In this document: piece by piece, positions 1 through 5,836 of the stretch
Position numbering within the stretch: the stretch's first letter is position 1
How the letters are laid out: each line of letters opens with the position of its first letter
NCBI GenBank assembly: GCA_934281565.1
Contig: CAKQXI010000121.1
Location: forward strand, 1 to 7,169
From: an uncultured Prevotella sp.
GTDB lineage: Bacteria > Bacteroidota > Bacteroidia > Bacteroidales > Bacteroidaceae
Direction: 5' to 3'
DNA length: 7,169 bases
The notes under the pieces: generated by a model
What the model was told of the DNA's origin: nothing
The model's database searches: none
What the model saw: the letters and a program-made list of their open reading frames with translations, nothing else
Position numbers and translations under genes: made by a program

Positions 1-492
1 AACGGCAATGCCCATAATGAAGAAGATGAACACCATCACCACGAGCATGAGGAACATCATCATGAACATGAGCATCGCCACCATGACCACGATCACGACC
101 ATGAAGGTGGTGAGGTTGAGGAATATGGCATAGGCACTTTTGTCTATTACAACCGCAAGCCTTTCGACTTAGCTTTATTCGACGAATTTGTCGCAAGGAA
201 ATGGCCTAAGGATGTTGTTCGTGCCAAAGGTATCTGCTATTTCAGTGATGAGCGTGATATGTGTTATGTTTTTGAGCAAGCTGGTAAACAGAAAACCGTA
301 AAGCAAGCAGGTCAGTGGTTGGCAACGATGCCTAAACCACAACTTGATGAGTTGCTCGCCCGTGAGGAACAACTCCGTAAGGAATGGGATGAAAAGGTGG
401 GCGACCGTATGATAAAGATTGTATTTATTGGTCAACACTTGCAAAAGGAAGCTATTTGCGCAGAATTGGATAAATGTCTCGCTACTTTATAA
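1..492 (+). CDS. CobW/COG0523 (G3E family) metal-chaperone GTPase, C-terminal part; 5' end outside window
   Basis: The reading frame is open from base 1 to a TAA at 490-492, giving the last 163 residues of a longer protein. A histidine/acid-rich linker (window residues 5-35) is followed by a CobW C-terminal domain starting near residue 41 with the signature 'EEYGIGTFVYYNRKPFD', then 'WPKDVVRAKGICYF' and the terminal 'ELDKCLATL'. These are hallmarks of the COG0523 C-terminal domain. The family couples GTP hydrolysis to delivery of metal (zinc, cobalt, nickel) to client proteins in the cytosol. The N-terminal GTPase domain, with its Walker A and CxCC motif, lies upstream of the window, so client and subfamily cannot be assigned. 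The histidine-rich linker suggests zinc or nickel handling, which is inference. The phosphatase gene starts 10 bases after the stop with no promoter between, so the two are probably co-transcribed. Confidence 0.9.
   Translation, partial: NGNAHNEEDEHHHHEHEEHHHEHEHRHHDHDHDHEGGEVEEYGIGTFVYYNRKPFDLALFDEFVARKWPKDVVRAKGICYFSDERDMCYVFEQAGKQKTVKQAGQWLATMPKPQLDELLAREEQLRKEWDEKVGDRMIKIVFIGQHLQKEAICAELDKCLATL
13..105 (+). other. Histidine-rich metal-binding linker encoded within the CobW-like gene
   Basis: Window residues 5-35 contain 16 histidines interspersed with Glu and Asp, in runs such as HHHH and HHH and an alternating DHDHDH stretch. The DNA is correspondingly a degenerate CAT/CAC/GAN repeat. 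Such segments between the GTPase and C-terminal domains of COG0523 proteins are known metal-binding or metal-storage stretches. Capacity and metal preference cannot be read from the sequence. Confidence 0.85.
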
Positions 493-502
493 TCGTTTGG
501 AC

Positions 503-1786
503 ATGAAAAAATATTTATTATCTTTGGCTTCTGCCATGATGGTTTGTGCCTGTGTACAAGCGCAAACTCCTCGTGAGGATTTCCGTCATGATGTAAATTT
601 ATCTGGAAGTAACTATGTTGCTTATCGTGGACCACAAAAGAAGTTGACACCAGCTCCAAAGGGTTATACCCCATTCTATTTGAGCCATTATGGTCGTCAT
701 GGCTCTCGTTATATGATTGGTAATGCCGCATACGATGTACCTTATTACGCTTTGCTCAAAGCCGATAGCGCAGGTATGCTTACGGCAAAGGGAAAGGATG
801 TGTTGCGCCGTGTCACCTTAATTCGCCAAGAGGCACAGGGACGTGACGGAGAACTTACTCCATTGGGTGCTTTGCAGCATCAAGGTATCACTCGTCGAAT
901 GATAGAGCGTTTCCCTGAGATATTTGCAGGAAAGACCAATATAGAAGCTCGAAGCACTGTTGTCATCCGTTGTATCCTTTCCATGGAAAATGGTTTACAG
1001 CAACTCTTGCGCATAAATCCACAGCTCCATGTCTTCCATGATGCAAGTTATCATGATATGTATTATATGAATCAAGATGACAAGCATTTGGATAGTCTCA
1101 AGAACAGTCCTGCCCGTAAAGAAGCGATGAAAATCCTCATGAGCAAACATGACAATTATAAACATTCAATGCAAGGATTGTTTAGCGATAGCGTATGGGC
1201 AGACAAGAACATCAATCTGCGTGACTTATCCCATAAGCTATTTAAGATGGCTTGTTCCATCCAAGGCACAGAACTTCGAGGAAAGGTTTCTCTTTATGAT
1301 CTTTTCAACGAGGATGAAATCTATGACAACTGGGTGATTACCAATGCTTCTTGGCAGATGAATTATGGATATGCGCCTGCGACAGGCAATGTCCAGCCAT
1401 ATTCCCAGCGTAATCTTCTGCGTAATATCATCCAACAAGCAGACAGTTGCTTGGCTTTGGAACATCCTGGGGCTACACTTCGTTATGGTCATGATACGAT
1501 GGTAACTCCACTCACCTGTTTGCTTGACCTCAACGGTTATGGTGAGGAAATCACAAACCCCGATGAAATAGCCCAAAAATGGTTTGATTATAAGATCACA
1601 CCAATGGCAACGAACATTCAGTTTGTATTCTATCGCAAGAACAAGAATGACAAGGATGTAATCTTTAAAGTTTTGCTCAATGAAGATGAGGCGACATTAC
1701 CTATCAAGACAGATATGGCACCTTATTATCATTGGAAAGATTTTAAGACATATTACATGAAAAAGCTCTCAAATTATAATAAATAA
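503..1786 (+). CDS. Exported histidine-type phosphatase (histidine acid phosphatase / phytase-like)
   Basis: This is a 427-residue protein. Residues 1-21 form a signal peptide: a KK n-region, a hydrophobic core to about residue 17, and a probable signal peptidase I site around VQAQ/TP. The catalytic motif is R65-H-G-S-R69; H66 should be the phosphorylated nucleophile. R150 and R156 in the 'EARSTVVIRC' stretch fit the second arginine cluster. The acid/base motif is H330-D331-T in 'LRYGHDTMVTP'. Together they define histidine phosphatase clade 2 (acid phosphatases, glucose-1-phosphatase, phytases). The HDT form differs from the HAE form of MINPP-type enzymes. It probably hydrolyses phosphomonoesters in the periplasm or outside the cell; the substrate is unknown. 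The ATG at 503 is chosen because the signal peptide begins there; an in-frame ATG at 419 would add 28 residues overlapping the upstream gene and bury the signal peptide. Length is normal for Bacteroidales homologs. Confidence 0.88.
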   Translation: MKKYLLSLASAMMVCACVQAQTPREDFRHDVNLSGSNYVAYRGPQKKLTPAPKGYTPFYLSHYGRHGSRYMIGNAAYDVPYYALLKADSAGMLTAKGKDVLRRVTLIRQEAQGRDGELTPLGALQHQGITRRMIERFPEIFAGKTNIEARSTVVIRCILSMENGLQQLLRINPQLHVFHDASYHDMYYMNQDDKHLDSLKNSPARKEAMKILMSKHDNYKHSMQGLFSDSVWADKNINLRDLSHKLFKMACSIQGTELRGKVSLYDLFNEDEIYDNWVITNASWQMNYGYAPATGNVQPYSQRNLLRNIIQQADSCLALEHPGATLRYGHDTMVTPLTCLLDLNGYGEEITNPDEIAQKWFDYKITPMATNIQFVFYRKNKNDKDVIFKVLLNEDEATLPIKTDMAPYYHWKDFKTYYMKKLSNYNK

Positions 1787-1805
1787 GAGAAGAAATAAGA
1801 ATATT

Positions 1806-1850
1806 AGGAGAAAATATAGCTGTTGATGGCTATTTTTTCTCCTACTTTTA
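1806..1850 (+). terminator. Rho-independent terminator after the phosphatase gene
   Basis: Arms at 1806-1820 (AGGAGAAAATATAGC) and 1829-1843 (GCTATTTTTTCTCCT) pair at 14 of 15 positions around an 8-base loop and are followed by the T-rich stretch ACTTTTATATT. It starts 20 bases after the phosphatase stop, so it should end the CobW-phosphatase transcript. It also insulates the acetyltransferase gene downstream. Confidence 0.8.
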
Positions 1851-1871
1851 TATTAATTCGTTTTTTTTTGT

Positions 1872-1879
1872 TAATTTTG
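1872..1879 (+). promoter_or_regulatory. Bacteroidota -7 promoter element for the GNAT gene
   Basis: TAATTTTG matches the TAnnTTTG -7 consensus and lies 35 bases before the ATG at 1915, after the upstream terminator. No good TTTG is present 20 bases upstream; the position holds an AT-only stretch, so the -33 element is weak or absent. A T9 tract directly precedes the element. Confidence 0.6.
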
Positions 1880-1914
1880 CACACGGAAATAATTAGTAAG
1901 AAAATAATAAACGA

Positions 1915-2439
1915 ATGAAGATTGATTTCAGAACTGCTTTGATGAAGGATTTTGACGGATGCTGGAGAGTAATCAATGAAGCTCGCCAAAAGATGATAGC
2001 ATCTGGTCGACATCAGTGGACAGACGACTATCCTTCTCAACAAGATATTAAGAATGATCTCAACAATGGTAATGCCTACGTGCTGACCGTTGATGAGAAG
2101 ATTGCTGTATATGGTGCTATTATCTTGAACGGCGAACCTCAATATGAATTTCTTGATGGAAAATGGCTCACCTATGGCAATTATTATGTAATCCATCGTT
2201 TCGCTACACTTCCTGAGTTGCAAAGAGAAGGTCTTGCCAAGATTTTCTTGCAGAAAACCAATAGTCTTTGTGAGATGGAACACGTGCCCAGTATCAAGGT
2301 TGATACCAATTCGGACAATCTCCCTATGATTCGCCTTTTGTCATCATTGGGTTATTGCATCTGTGGTAGAGTAAACTATGGTACTCGGGGATTTAGATTT
2401 GCATTTGAGAAGTTGACTATTTCCCCCAGCGTACAGTAA
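1915..2439 (+). CDS. GNAT family N-acetyltransferase
   Basis: This is a 174-residue cytosolic protein. The acetyl-CoA-binding motif A is seen as 'VIHRFATLPELQREGLAKIF' (92-111), with the pyrophosphate loop Q103-R-E-G-L-A108. Motif B follows as an 'IKVDTNSDNLPMIRLLSSLGY' type stretch (127-147), where N135 and the LGY end are typical of GNATs. The N-terminal 'FRTALMKDFDGCWRVINEARQKM' is also typical of the fold's first strand and helix. The family transfers acetyl from acetyl-CoA to an amine on a small molecule, peptide or protein. The acceptor here is unknown; nothing in the sequence points to an antibiotic or to ribosomal protein S18. It appears monocistronic: a terminator and promoter precede it, and the ligase promoter follows. 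No clear hairpin lies between its stop and that promoter. Confidence 0.85.
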   Translation: MKIDFRTALMKDFDGCWRVINEARQKMIASGRHQWTDDYPSQQDIKNDLNNGNAYVLTVDEKIAVYGAIILNGEPQYEFLDGKWLTYGNYYVIHRFATLPELQREGLAKIFLQKTNSLCEMEHVPSIKVDTNSDNLPMIRLLSSLGYCICGRVNYGTRGFRFAFEKLTISPSVQ

Positions 2440-2478
2440 TTTGTATTTCAATCTTCATTCATCATTTTTGGATAAAAG

Positions 2479-2510
2479 TTTGGTCATAATAAAATTTTGG
2501 TGTACCTTTG
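2479..2510 (+). promoter_or_regulatory. Promoter of the ligase-sigma operon (-33 TTTG, -7 TACCTTTG)
   Basis: TTTG at 2479-2482 and TACCTTTG at 2503-2510 are separated by exactly 20 bases, matching the Bacteroidota consensus. Transcription should begin around 2515-2520. This rules out the in-frame ATG at 2497 and leaves a very short leader before the ATG at 2530. GGATAAAA at 2470-2477 sits just upstream of the -33 element and recurs in the araC promoter region. Confidence 0.8.
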
Positions 2511-2529
2511 CATTAAAAGAAACTCGCTT

Positions 2530-4497
2530 ATGAACGAACAGTTATCCTTAATGAAGCAATTGATAGAAGAACTCAATCTTGCTTCAAAAGCATATTATAA
2601 TGGAAAAGCCGAACTGATGACTGATTATGAATGGGATCAGAAGTTCGACCAACTTAAACAACTTGAGGAAGAAACTGGCGAGATATTGCCAGATTCTCCT
2701 ACCAATCAGGTTTCGGAAGATTCTATCGCTGGTCAAAAAGAGGAGCATGAGTTCCCTGCCCTTTCCTTGGCTAAGACTAAGAAGATAGAAGATTTGGTAA
2801 AATGGGCGGAGGGCAAACCTATATGGATTTCATGGAAACTTGACGGTCTTACCTTGGTTGTTACCTATGACAATGGTAAACTTACTAAAATTGTAACTCG
2901 TGGCAATGGACACATTGGCACTAATATCACAAATCTTGCTCCTGCTATCAGTGGAATACAGACAAAGATCAAGGAGAAAGGACATCTTGTCATCCGTGGT
3001 GAAGCTGTAATCTCATACGAGGATTTTGAAAACTTCAGTATTGAGAGCGATAGCGATTATGCCAATCCTCGTAACCTTGCTTCAGGCTCTTTGGCTTTAA
3101 AAGATGTCGATGAAGTAAAGTTACGCCATATCCAATGGCAGCCTTTTACTTTGGTATATACGGAAAAGTCCCTGACTTCTTGGGGTGAGCGTATGGACTT
3201 CCTTGACGACTTAGGCTTTCATCCTGTGGAACGTGTGTGTATCAAGGATTCTACACAAGATAACATCCAACAAGCAATAGATAGTTTCACACTTAAAGTT
3301 ACTAACAAGATAAACCCATATCCTGTCGATGGACTCGTTATTTCGTATGATGATACGGAATATGCCGCAACTGGCTCGGTAACAGGTCATCATGCTACTC
3401 GTGCAGGATTGGCTTTTAAGTGGCAAGACGAACACGCCGATGCTATACTCGACCATATTGAGTGGTCATGTGCAGCTAATAAGATTTCACCTGTTGCCGT
3501 GTTTACGCCTGTTGAGTTGGAGGGGACTACTGTAAAGCGTGCCTCCTTGTGTAATATCAGTGAGTGTGAACGACTGGGCATTGGTGGAAAGGGTACGAAA
3601 CTGCAAGTTATCAAAGCGAATAAGATTATCCCAAAAGTTATCAAGATAACAGAGAAAATAGGAGTACTTGAAATACCCTCCCAATGTCCTGTTTGTCAAT
3701 CACCTACTACCATCATCGAGAGCGACACTTTAACAAAGACACTTCATTGCACCAATCCCGATTGCACGGCAAAACAACTCAAGAAGTTTACTCGTTTTGT
3801 AAGTAAGGAGGGACTTGACATCGATGGCATTTCTGAGCAAACAGTGGCACGCTTTATCAATGAGGGCTTTATCAAGGAATATGCTGATTTCTATCACTTG
3901 AGCAGATATAGCTTCCAGATTGCCACCTTTGACGGATTTGGCAGGAAGTCGGTTCATAATATGCTCGATAACATAGAAAAGAGTCGTACGACGGATGGGC
4001 GTCATCTATTGTATTCACTCAATATCCCTTTGTGTGGTGGCGATGTGGCAAAACGCCTGCTTGGTAAGTATAAGTTAAGGGAGCTGATAGACAAAGCCAG
4101 TACGGCAATCTTTGATGATGAGTTCGCCAATATTGATGGGATAGGTCCAGAAAAGAGTGCGAGGTTTATTGAATGGTTCCGTAATCCTGTCAATCATGCT
4201 CGGGTTCAACGCTTGTTGACGGAACTTACTGTCTTGGAGGATGAGATAGAAGAAAGGGGAACAAAGTGTGATGGACTGACATTTGTCATTACAGGTGATG
4301 TTTATCATTATAAGAATAGAAATGAACTGAAAGCATATATAGAGAAAGAAGGTGGCAAGGTGACAGGCAGTGTCAGCAAGAGCACCAATTTCTTGATTAA
4401 TAACGATGCTGCTTCTTCCAGTGCCAAGAACAAGAAAGCTCAGCAACTCGGCATCGAGATTATTACGGAGGAGAATTTCCAAGAAAGATTTACCTAA
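2530..4497 (+). CDS. Divergent NAD+-dependent DNA ligase (LigA-type paralog)
   Basis: This 655-residue protein has the full LigA domain order. Domain Ia (1-60) has 'AYYNGKAELMTDYEWD', which retains Y22, D23-type 'TDYEWD' and thus the NMN-binding scaffold. The nucleotidyltransferase domain has K103-L-D-G as adenylation site, R156-G-E158, 'ANPRN' (R181), D267-G-L-V and 'AFKW' (K297). An OB fold follows, then a Zn finger with C386, C389, C407 and C412. The HhH region (about 425-550) shows DGISEQ, DGFGRKS and IDGIGPEKS. A C-terminal BRCT domain (578-655) has 'FVITGDV' and 'SVSKSTNFLI'. The family seals nicks using NAD+. Several residues important in E. coli LigA are replaced: R208 by A189, R277 by N259 or K260, K290 by S272, the OB motif GRTG by 'CAAN', and RAGDVIP by 'KANKIIP'. 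I therefore infer an accessory ligase rather than the housekeeping enzyme. It shares an operon with the sigma gene (48-base gap). The start is set by the promoter; ATG at 2551 is possible. Confidence 0.9.
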   Translation: MNEQLSLMKQLIEELNLASKAYYNGKAELMTDYEWDQKFDQLKQLEEETGEILPDSPTNQVSEDSIAGQKEEHEFPALSLAKTKKIEDLVKWAEGKPIWISWKLDGLTLVVTYDNGKLTKIVTRGNGHIGTNITNLAPAISGIQTKIKEKGHLVIRGEAVISYEDFENFSIESDSDYANPRNLASGSLALKDVDEVKLRHIQWQPFTLVYTEKSLTSWGERMDFLDDLGFHPVERVCIKDSTQDNIQQAIDSFTLKVTNKINPYPVDGLVISYDDTEYAATGSVTGHHATRAGLAFKWQDEHADAILDHIEWSCAANKISPVAVFTPVELEGTTVKRASLCNISECERLGIGGKGTKLQVIKANKIIPKVIKITEKIGVLEIPSQCPVCQSPTTIIESDTLTKTLHCTNPDCTAKQLKKFTRFVSKEGLDIDGISEQTVARFINEGFIKEYADFYHLSRYSFQIATFDGFGRKSVHNMLDNIEKSRTTDGRHLLYSLNIPLCGGDVAKRLLGKYKLRELIDKASTAIFDDEFANIDGIGPEKSARFIEWFRNPVNHARVQRLLTELTVLEDEIEERGTKCDGLTFVITGDVYHYKNRNELKAYIEKEGGKVTGSVSKSTNFLINNDAASSSAKNKKAQQLGIEIITEENFQERFT

Positions 4498-4545
4498 GAA
4501 AATGTTTCGATAGGATGAAAGAATAACACTTTAAAAGATAGCAAT

Positions 4546-5163
4546 ATGAAAGAAAACGATTATACCCAATTAGTGAGTGAAAATCTCAATTATGTAAAGT
4601 CCTTGGCTAATAGGTTCCGTGGTCAAGGAGTGGAGTTTGACGATCTCGTTGGCGAAGGATATATGGCAATGGTGGAAGCAGCCAAGAAGTTTGACACATC
4701 TCGTGGTACTGAGTTTATAGCATACGCTGGTCCTTTTATCAGGAAAGCGATGTCACGAGCTGTCGAACAACAAGCTGCTCTTTATCGTGTACCAAGAGAT
4801 GAGCGCAAGAAGATACCACGTTCAGCTACCAAGGCTGTATCCATAGATGCGCCACTTAGTGTGAGCAATCAGTATACCCTACTCGACATCTTAGTCAATA
4901 AGGATGCCGAGCTGTTGGAAGAAAATGCGATGTTCCGCGAAGTGTACCAAGACTTGTGCGACTGTATCGAATTGCTTGATGAAAAAGAGCAGACAGTAAT
5001 CAAGAAATTTTATGGCATAGGGACACCACATATTACATTGGCTGAAATAGCGGAAGACCTACAACTGAAACGTGAGCGTGTCCGTCAGGTAAGGGACAAG
5101 GCATTGCGCAAGATTTCCAAGAATACCAAAAGTAAGGCACTCAAGGTATTTTTGAAGAAGTAA
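4546..5163 (+). CDS. Short sigma-70 family RNA polymerase sigma factor (RpoD-like regions 2 and 4)
   Basis: This is a 205-residue protein. Region 2 spans about residues 5-83: 'NYVKSLANRFRGQGVEFDDLVGEGYMAMVEAAKKFD' covers regions 2.1-2.2, and 'RGTEFIAYAGPFIRKAMSRAVEQQ' covers regions 2.3-2.4. A linker (84-125) includes 'SIDAPLSVSNQYTLLDIL', which resembles the equivalent stretch in RpoD. Region 4 (about 130-192) has 'LDEKEQTVIKKFYGIG' and the helix-turn-helix 'TLAEIAEDLQLKRERVRQVRDKAL'. Region 1.1 and a recognisable region 3 are missing, and the tryptophan dyad of region 2.3 that helps melt the -10 is replaced by P63-F64. It should direct core polymerase to a limited promoter set, which cannot be predicted from here. 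It lies 48 bases after the ligase with no promoter of its own, so co-expression is likely. No anti-sigma gene is adjacent. Confidence 0.88.
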   Translation: MKENDYTQLVSENLNYVKSLANRFRGQGVEFDDLVGEGYMAMVEAAKKFDTSRGTEFIAYAGPFIRKAMSRAVEQQAALYRVPRDERKKIPRSATKAVSIDAPLSVSNQYTLLDILVNKDAELLEENAMFREVYQDLCDCIELLDEKEQTVIKKFYGIGTPHITLAEIAEDLQLKRERVRQVRDKALRKISKNTKSKALKVFLKK

Positions 5164-5183
5164 AACATAATGATATTGATACG

Positions 5184-5240
5184 ATAATGGCAAACAGATG
5201 TCTCTACTAAGCAGAACGATATGTTTGCCATTATTTTTTT
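5184..5240 (+). terminator. Rho-independent terminator of the ligase-sigma operon
   Basis: ATAATGGCAAACA (5184-5196) pairs perfectly over 13 bp with TGTTTGCCATTAT (5222-5234), enclosing a 25-base loop. Including the last T of the stem, the T run is 5234-5240. The T tract is on the plus-strand side, so it serves the sigma gene. The tract touches the minus-strand araC stop codon (5239-5241), so the same hairpin also follows the araC transcript, though without a U tract in that direction. Confidence 0.85.
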
Positions 5241-5655
5241 ATCCCTTTGTTTGCTCCAGCCTATATTGTCTTGGAGTGATGCCCAGACGCTTGTAAAAGT
5301 TAGAATAAAAACTTTGGCGAGTACTGAAACCTGCCATTTCGGCAATGTCCTCGATTGTCATTTTGACAAAACGCTTGTCAGTCAGCAACGACATGGCATC
5401 ATTGACACGATAGTCGTTTACCAACTCCGAATAATTCTTATGGAAGCGAGTGGCGCAAACAGCGGAAATATAACGAGAATTTGTGTGAAGGTCAGTAGCC
5501 AATTTACGAGTGTCATAATCTTTGTCCTTATATTTTCTCTCTGTAACGATAATCCGTAGGATTTCATCACGCAATCGGTCTTTAGTCTCTTCGCTCAACA
5601 AAGTCTGATACTTAGCTTGCTTTTCTTTCTTAGGTCTTAAATTGTATTTAGTCAT
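5239..5655 (-). CDS. AraC-type HTH transcriptional regulator, DNA-binding domain only
   Basis: This 138-residue protein has a basic N-terminal segment (1-20, rich in Lys) and a helical stretch (21-45), then the two helix-turn-helix units of an AraC/XylS domain. The first is 'TRKLATDLHTNSRYISAVCATRF' in character (49-71). The second is the signature 'TIEDIAEMAGFSTRQSFYSN' onward, ending 'FYKRLGITPRQYR' (100-132). There is no cupin or other ligand-binding domain, since the whole protein is about 40 residues longer than the DNA-binding domain. Any signal must come through its expression level or a partner. It is convergent with the sigma gene and divergent from the LTA-synthase-like gene, with which it shares a 181-base intergenic region holding phased repeats. 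It may regulate itself and its neighbour, which is inference. ATG at 5655 is preceded by a well-placed promoter. Confidence 0.9.
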   Translation of the reverse strand: MTKYNLRPKKEKQAKYQTLLSEETKDRLRDEILRIIVTERKYKDKDYDTRKLATDLHTNSRYISAVCATRFHKNYSELVNDYRVNDAMSLLTDKRFVKMTIEDIAEMAGFSTRQSFYSNFYKRLGITPRQYRLEQTKG

Positions 5656-5677
5656 GATGTTTAGTAATTATTTTCTA

Positions 5678-5709
5678 CAAAGATAGGTCTTTTATTTATA
5701 ATAGCCAAA
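5678..5709 (-). promoter_or_regulatory. Promoter of the araC-type gene (-33 TTTG, -7 TATCTTTG)
   Basis: On the minus strand, TTTG (5709-5706) and TATCTTTG (5685-5678) are separated by exactly 20 bases, a full match to the Bacteroidota consensus. The -7 element ends 22 bases before the ATG. The sequence just upstream, GGACAAAATGTTTGG on the minus strand, closely resembles the corresponding part of the ligase promoter. Confidence 0.8.
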
Positions 5710-5710
5710 C

Positions 5711-5739
5711 ATTTTGTCCTTTTTTATCAAATTTTATCC
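5711..5739. repeat. Three 9-base units at 10-base spacing in the divergent promoter region
   Basis: ATTTTGTCC (5711-5719), TTTTTATCA (5721-5729) and ATTTTATCC (5731-5739) fit the pattern WTTTTRTCM and start exactly 10 bases apart, so they lie on one face of the helix. They abut the araC -33 element on one side and end 7 bases before the -33 element of the plus-strand gene on the other. This is where an operator for a regulator of both promoters would be expected. AT-rich composition makes chance partly plausible. Confidence 0.5.
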
Positions 5740-5746
5740 AAATAAA

Positions 5747-5777
5747 TTGCACATCTCAAATAAAAGCAGTAATTTTG
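5747..5777 (+). promoter_or_regulatory. Promoter of the LTA-synthase-like gene (-33 TTG, -7 TAATTTTG)
   Basis: TTG at 5747-5749 and TAATTTTG at 5770-5777 are separated by 20 bases. The ATG at 5837 lies 59 bases after the -7 element, implying a leader of about 50 bases, which shows no clear hairpin. Confidence 0.7.
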
Positions 5778-5836
5778 CAACAATAAAGACAATAATACAC
5801 GTAACATAACCAAGCACGGAGAAAGATTGATAGACG

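Noticed and set aside
31..102. CAT/CAC-rich tract as a possible simple-sequence repeat or CRISPR-like array
   Set aside because: It is in frame and encodes a histidine-rich linker known in this GTPase family; there are no regular repeat-spacer units.
419..502. Upstream in-frame ATG giving a 455-residue phosphatase
   Set aside because: It would overlap the 3' end of the CobW-like gene by 74 bases and place 28 residues before a textbook signal peptide that begins at 503.
1804..2283. Minus-strand 159-codon open frame opposite the acetyltransferase
   Set aside because: Antisense to a well-supported gene, runs through the terminator and promoter, and has no recognisable domain.
2497..2529. Upstream in-frame ATG for the ligase
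   Set aside because: It lies inside the promoter, ahead of the -7 element at 2503-2510, so it would not be in the transcript; the extra residues do not resemble LigA.
4498..4545. Separate promoter for the sigma gene in the 48-base gap
   Set aside because: No TAnnTTTG element is present, and the short gap fits an operon.
5221..5559. Plus-strand 112-codon open frame opposite the araC-type gene
   Set aside because: It begins inside the terminator hairpin and is antisense to a clear AraC domain.
5656..5836. A small RNA or tRNA in the 181-base divergent intergenic region
   Set aside because: No cloverleaf, hairpin-plus-T-tract or conserved RNA pattern is visible; the region is explained by two promoters and the phased repeats.
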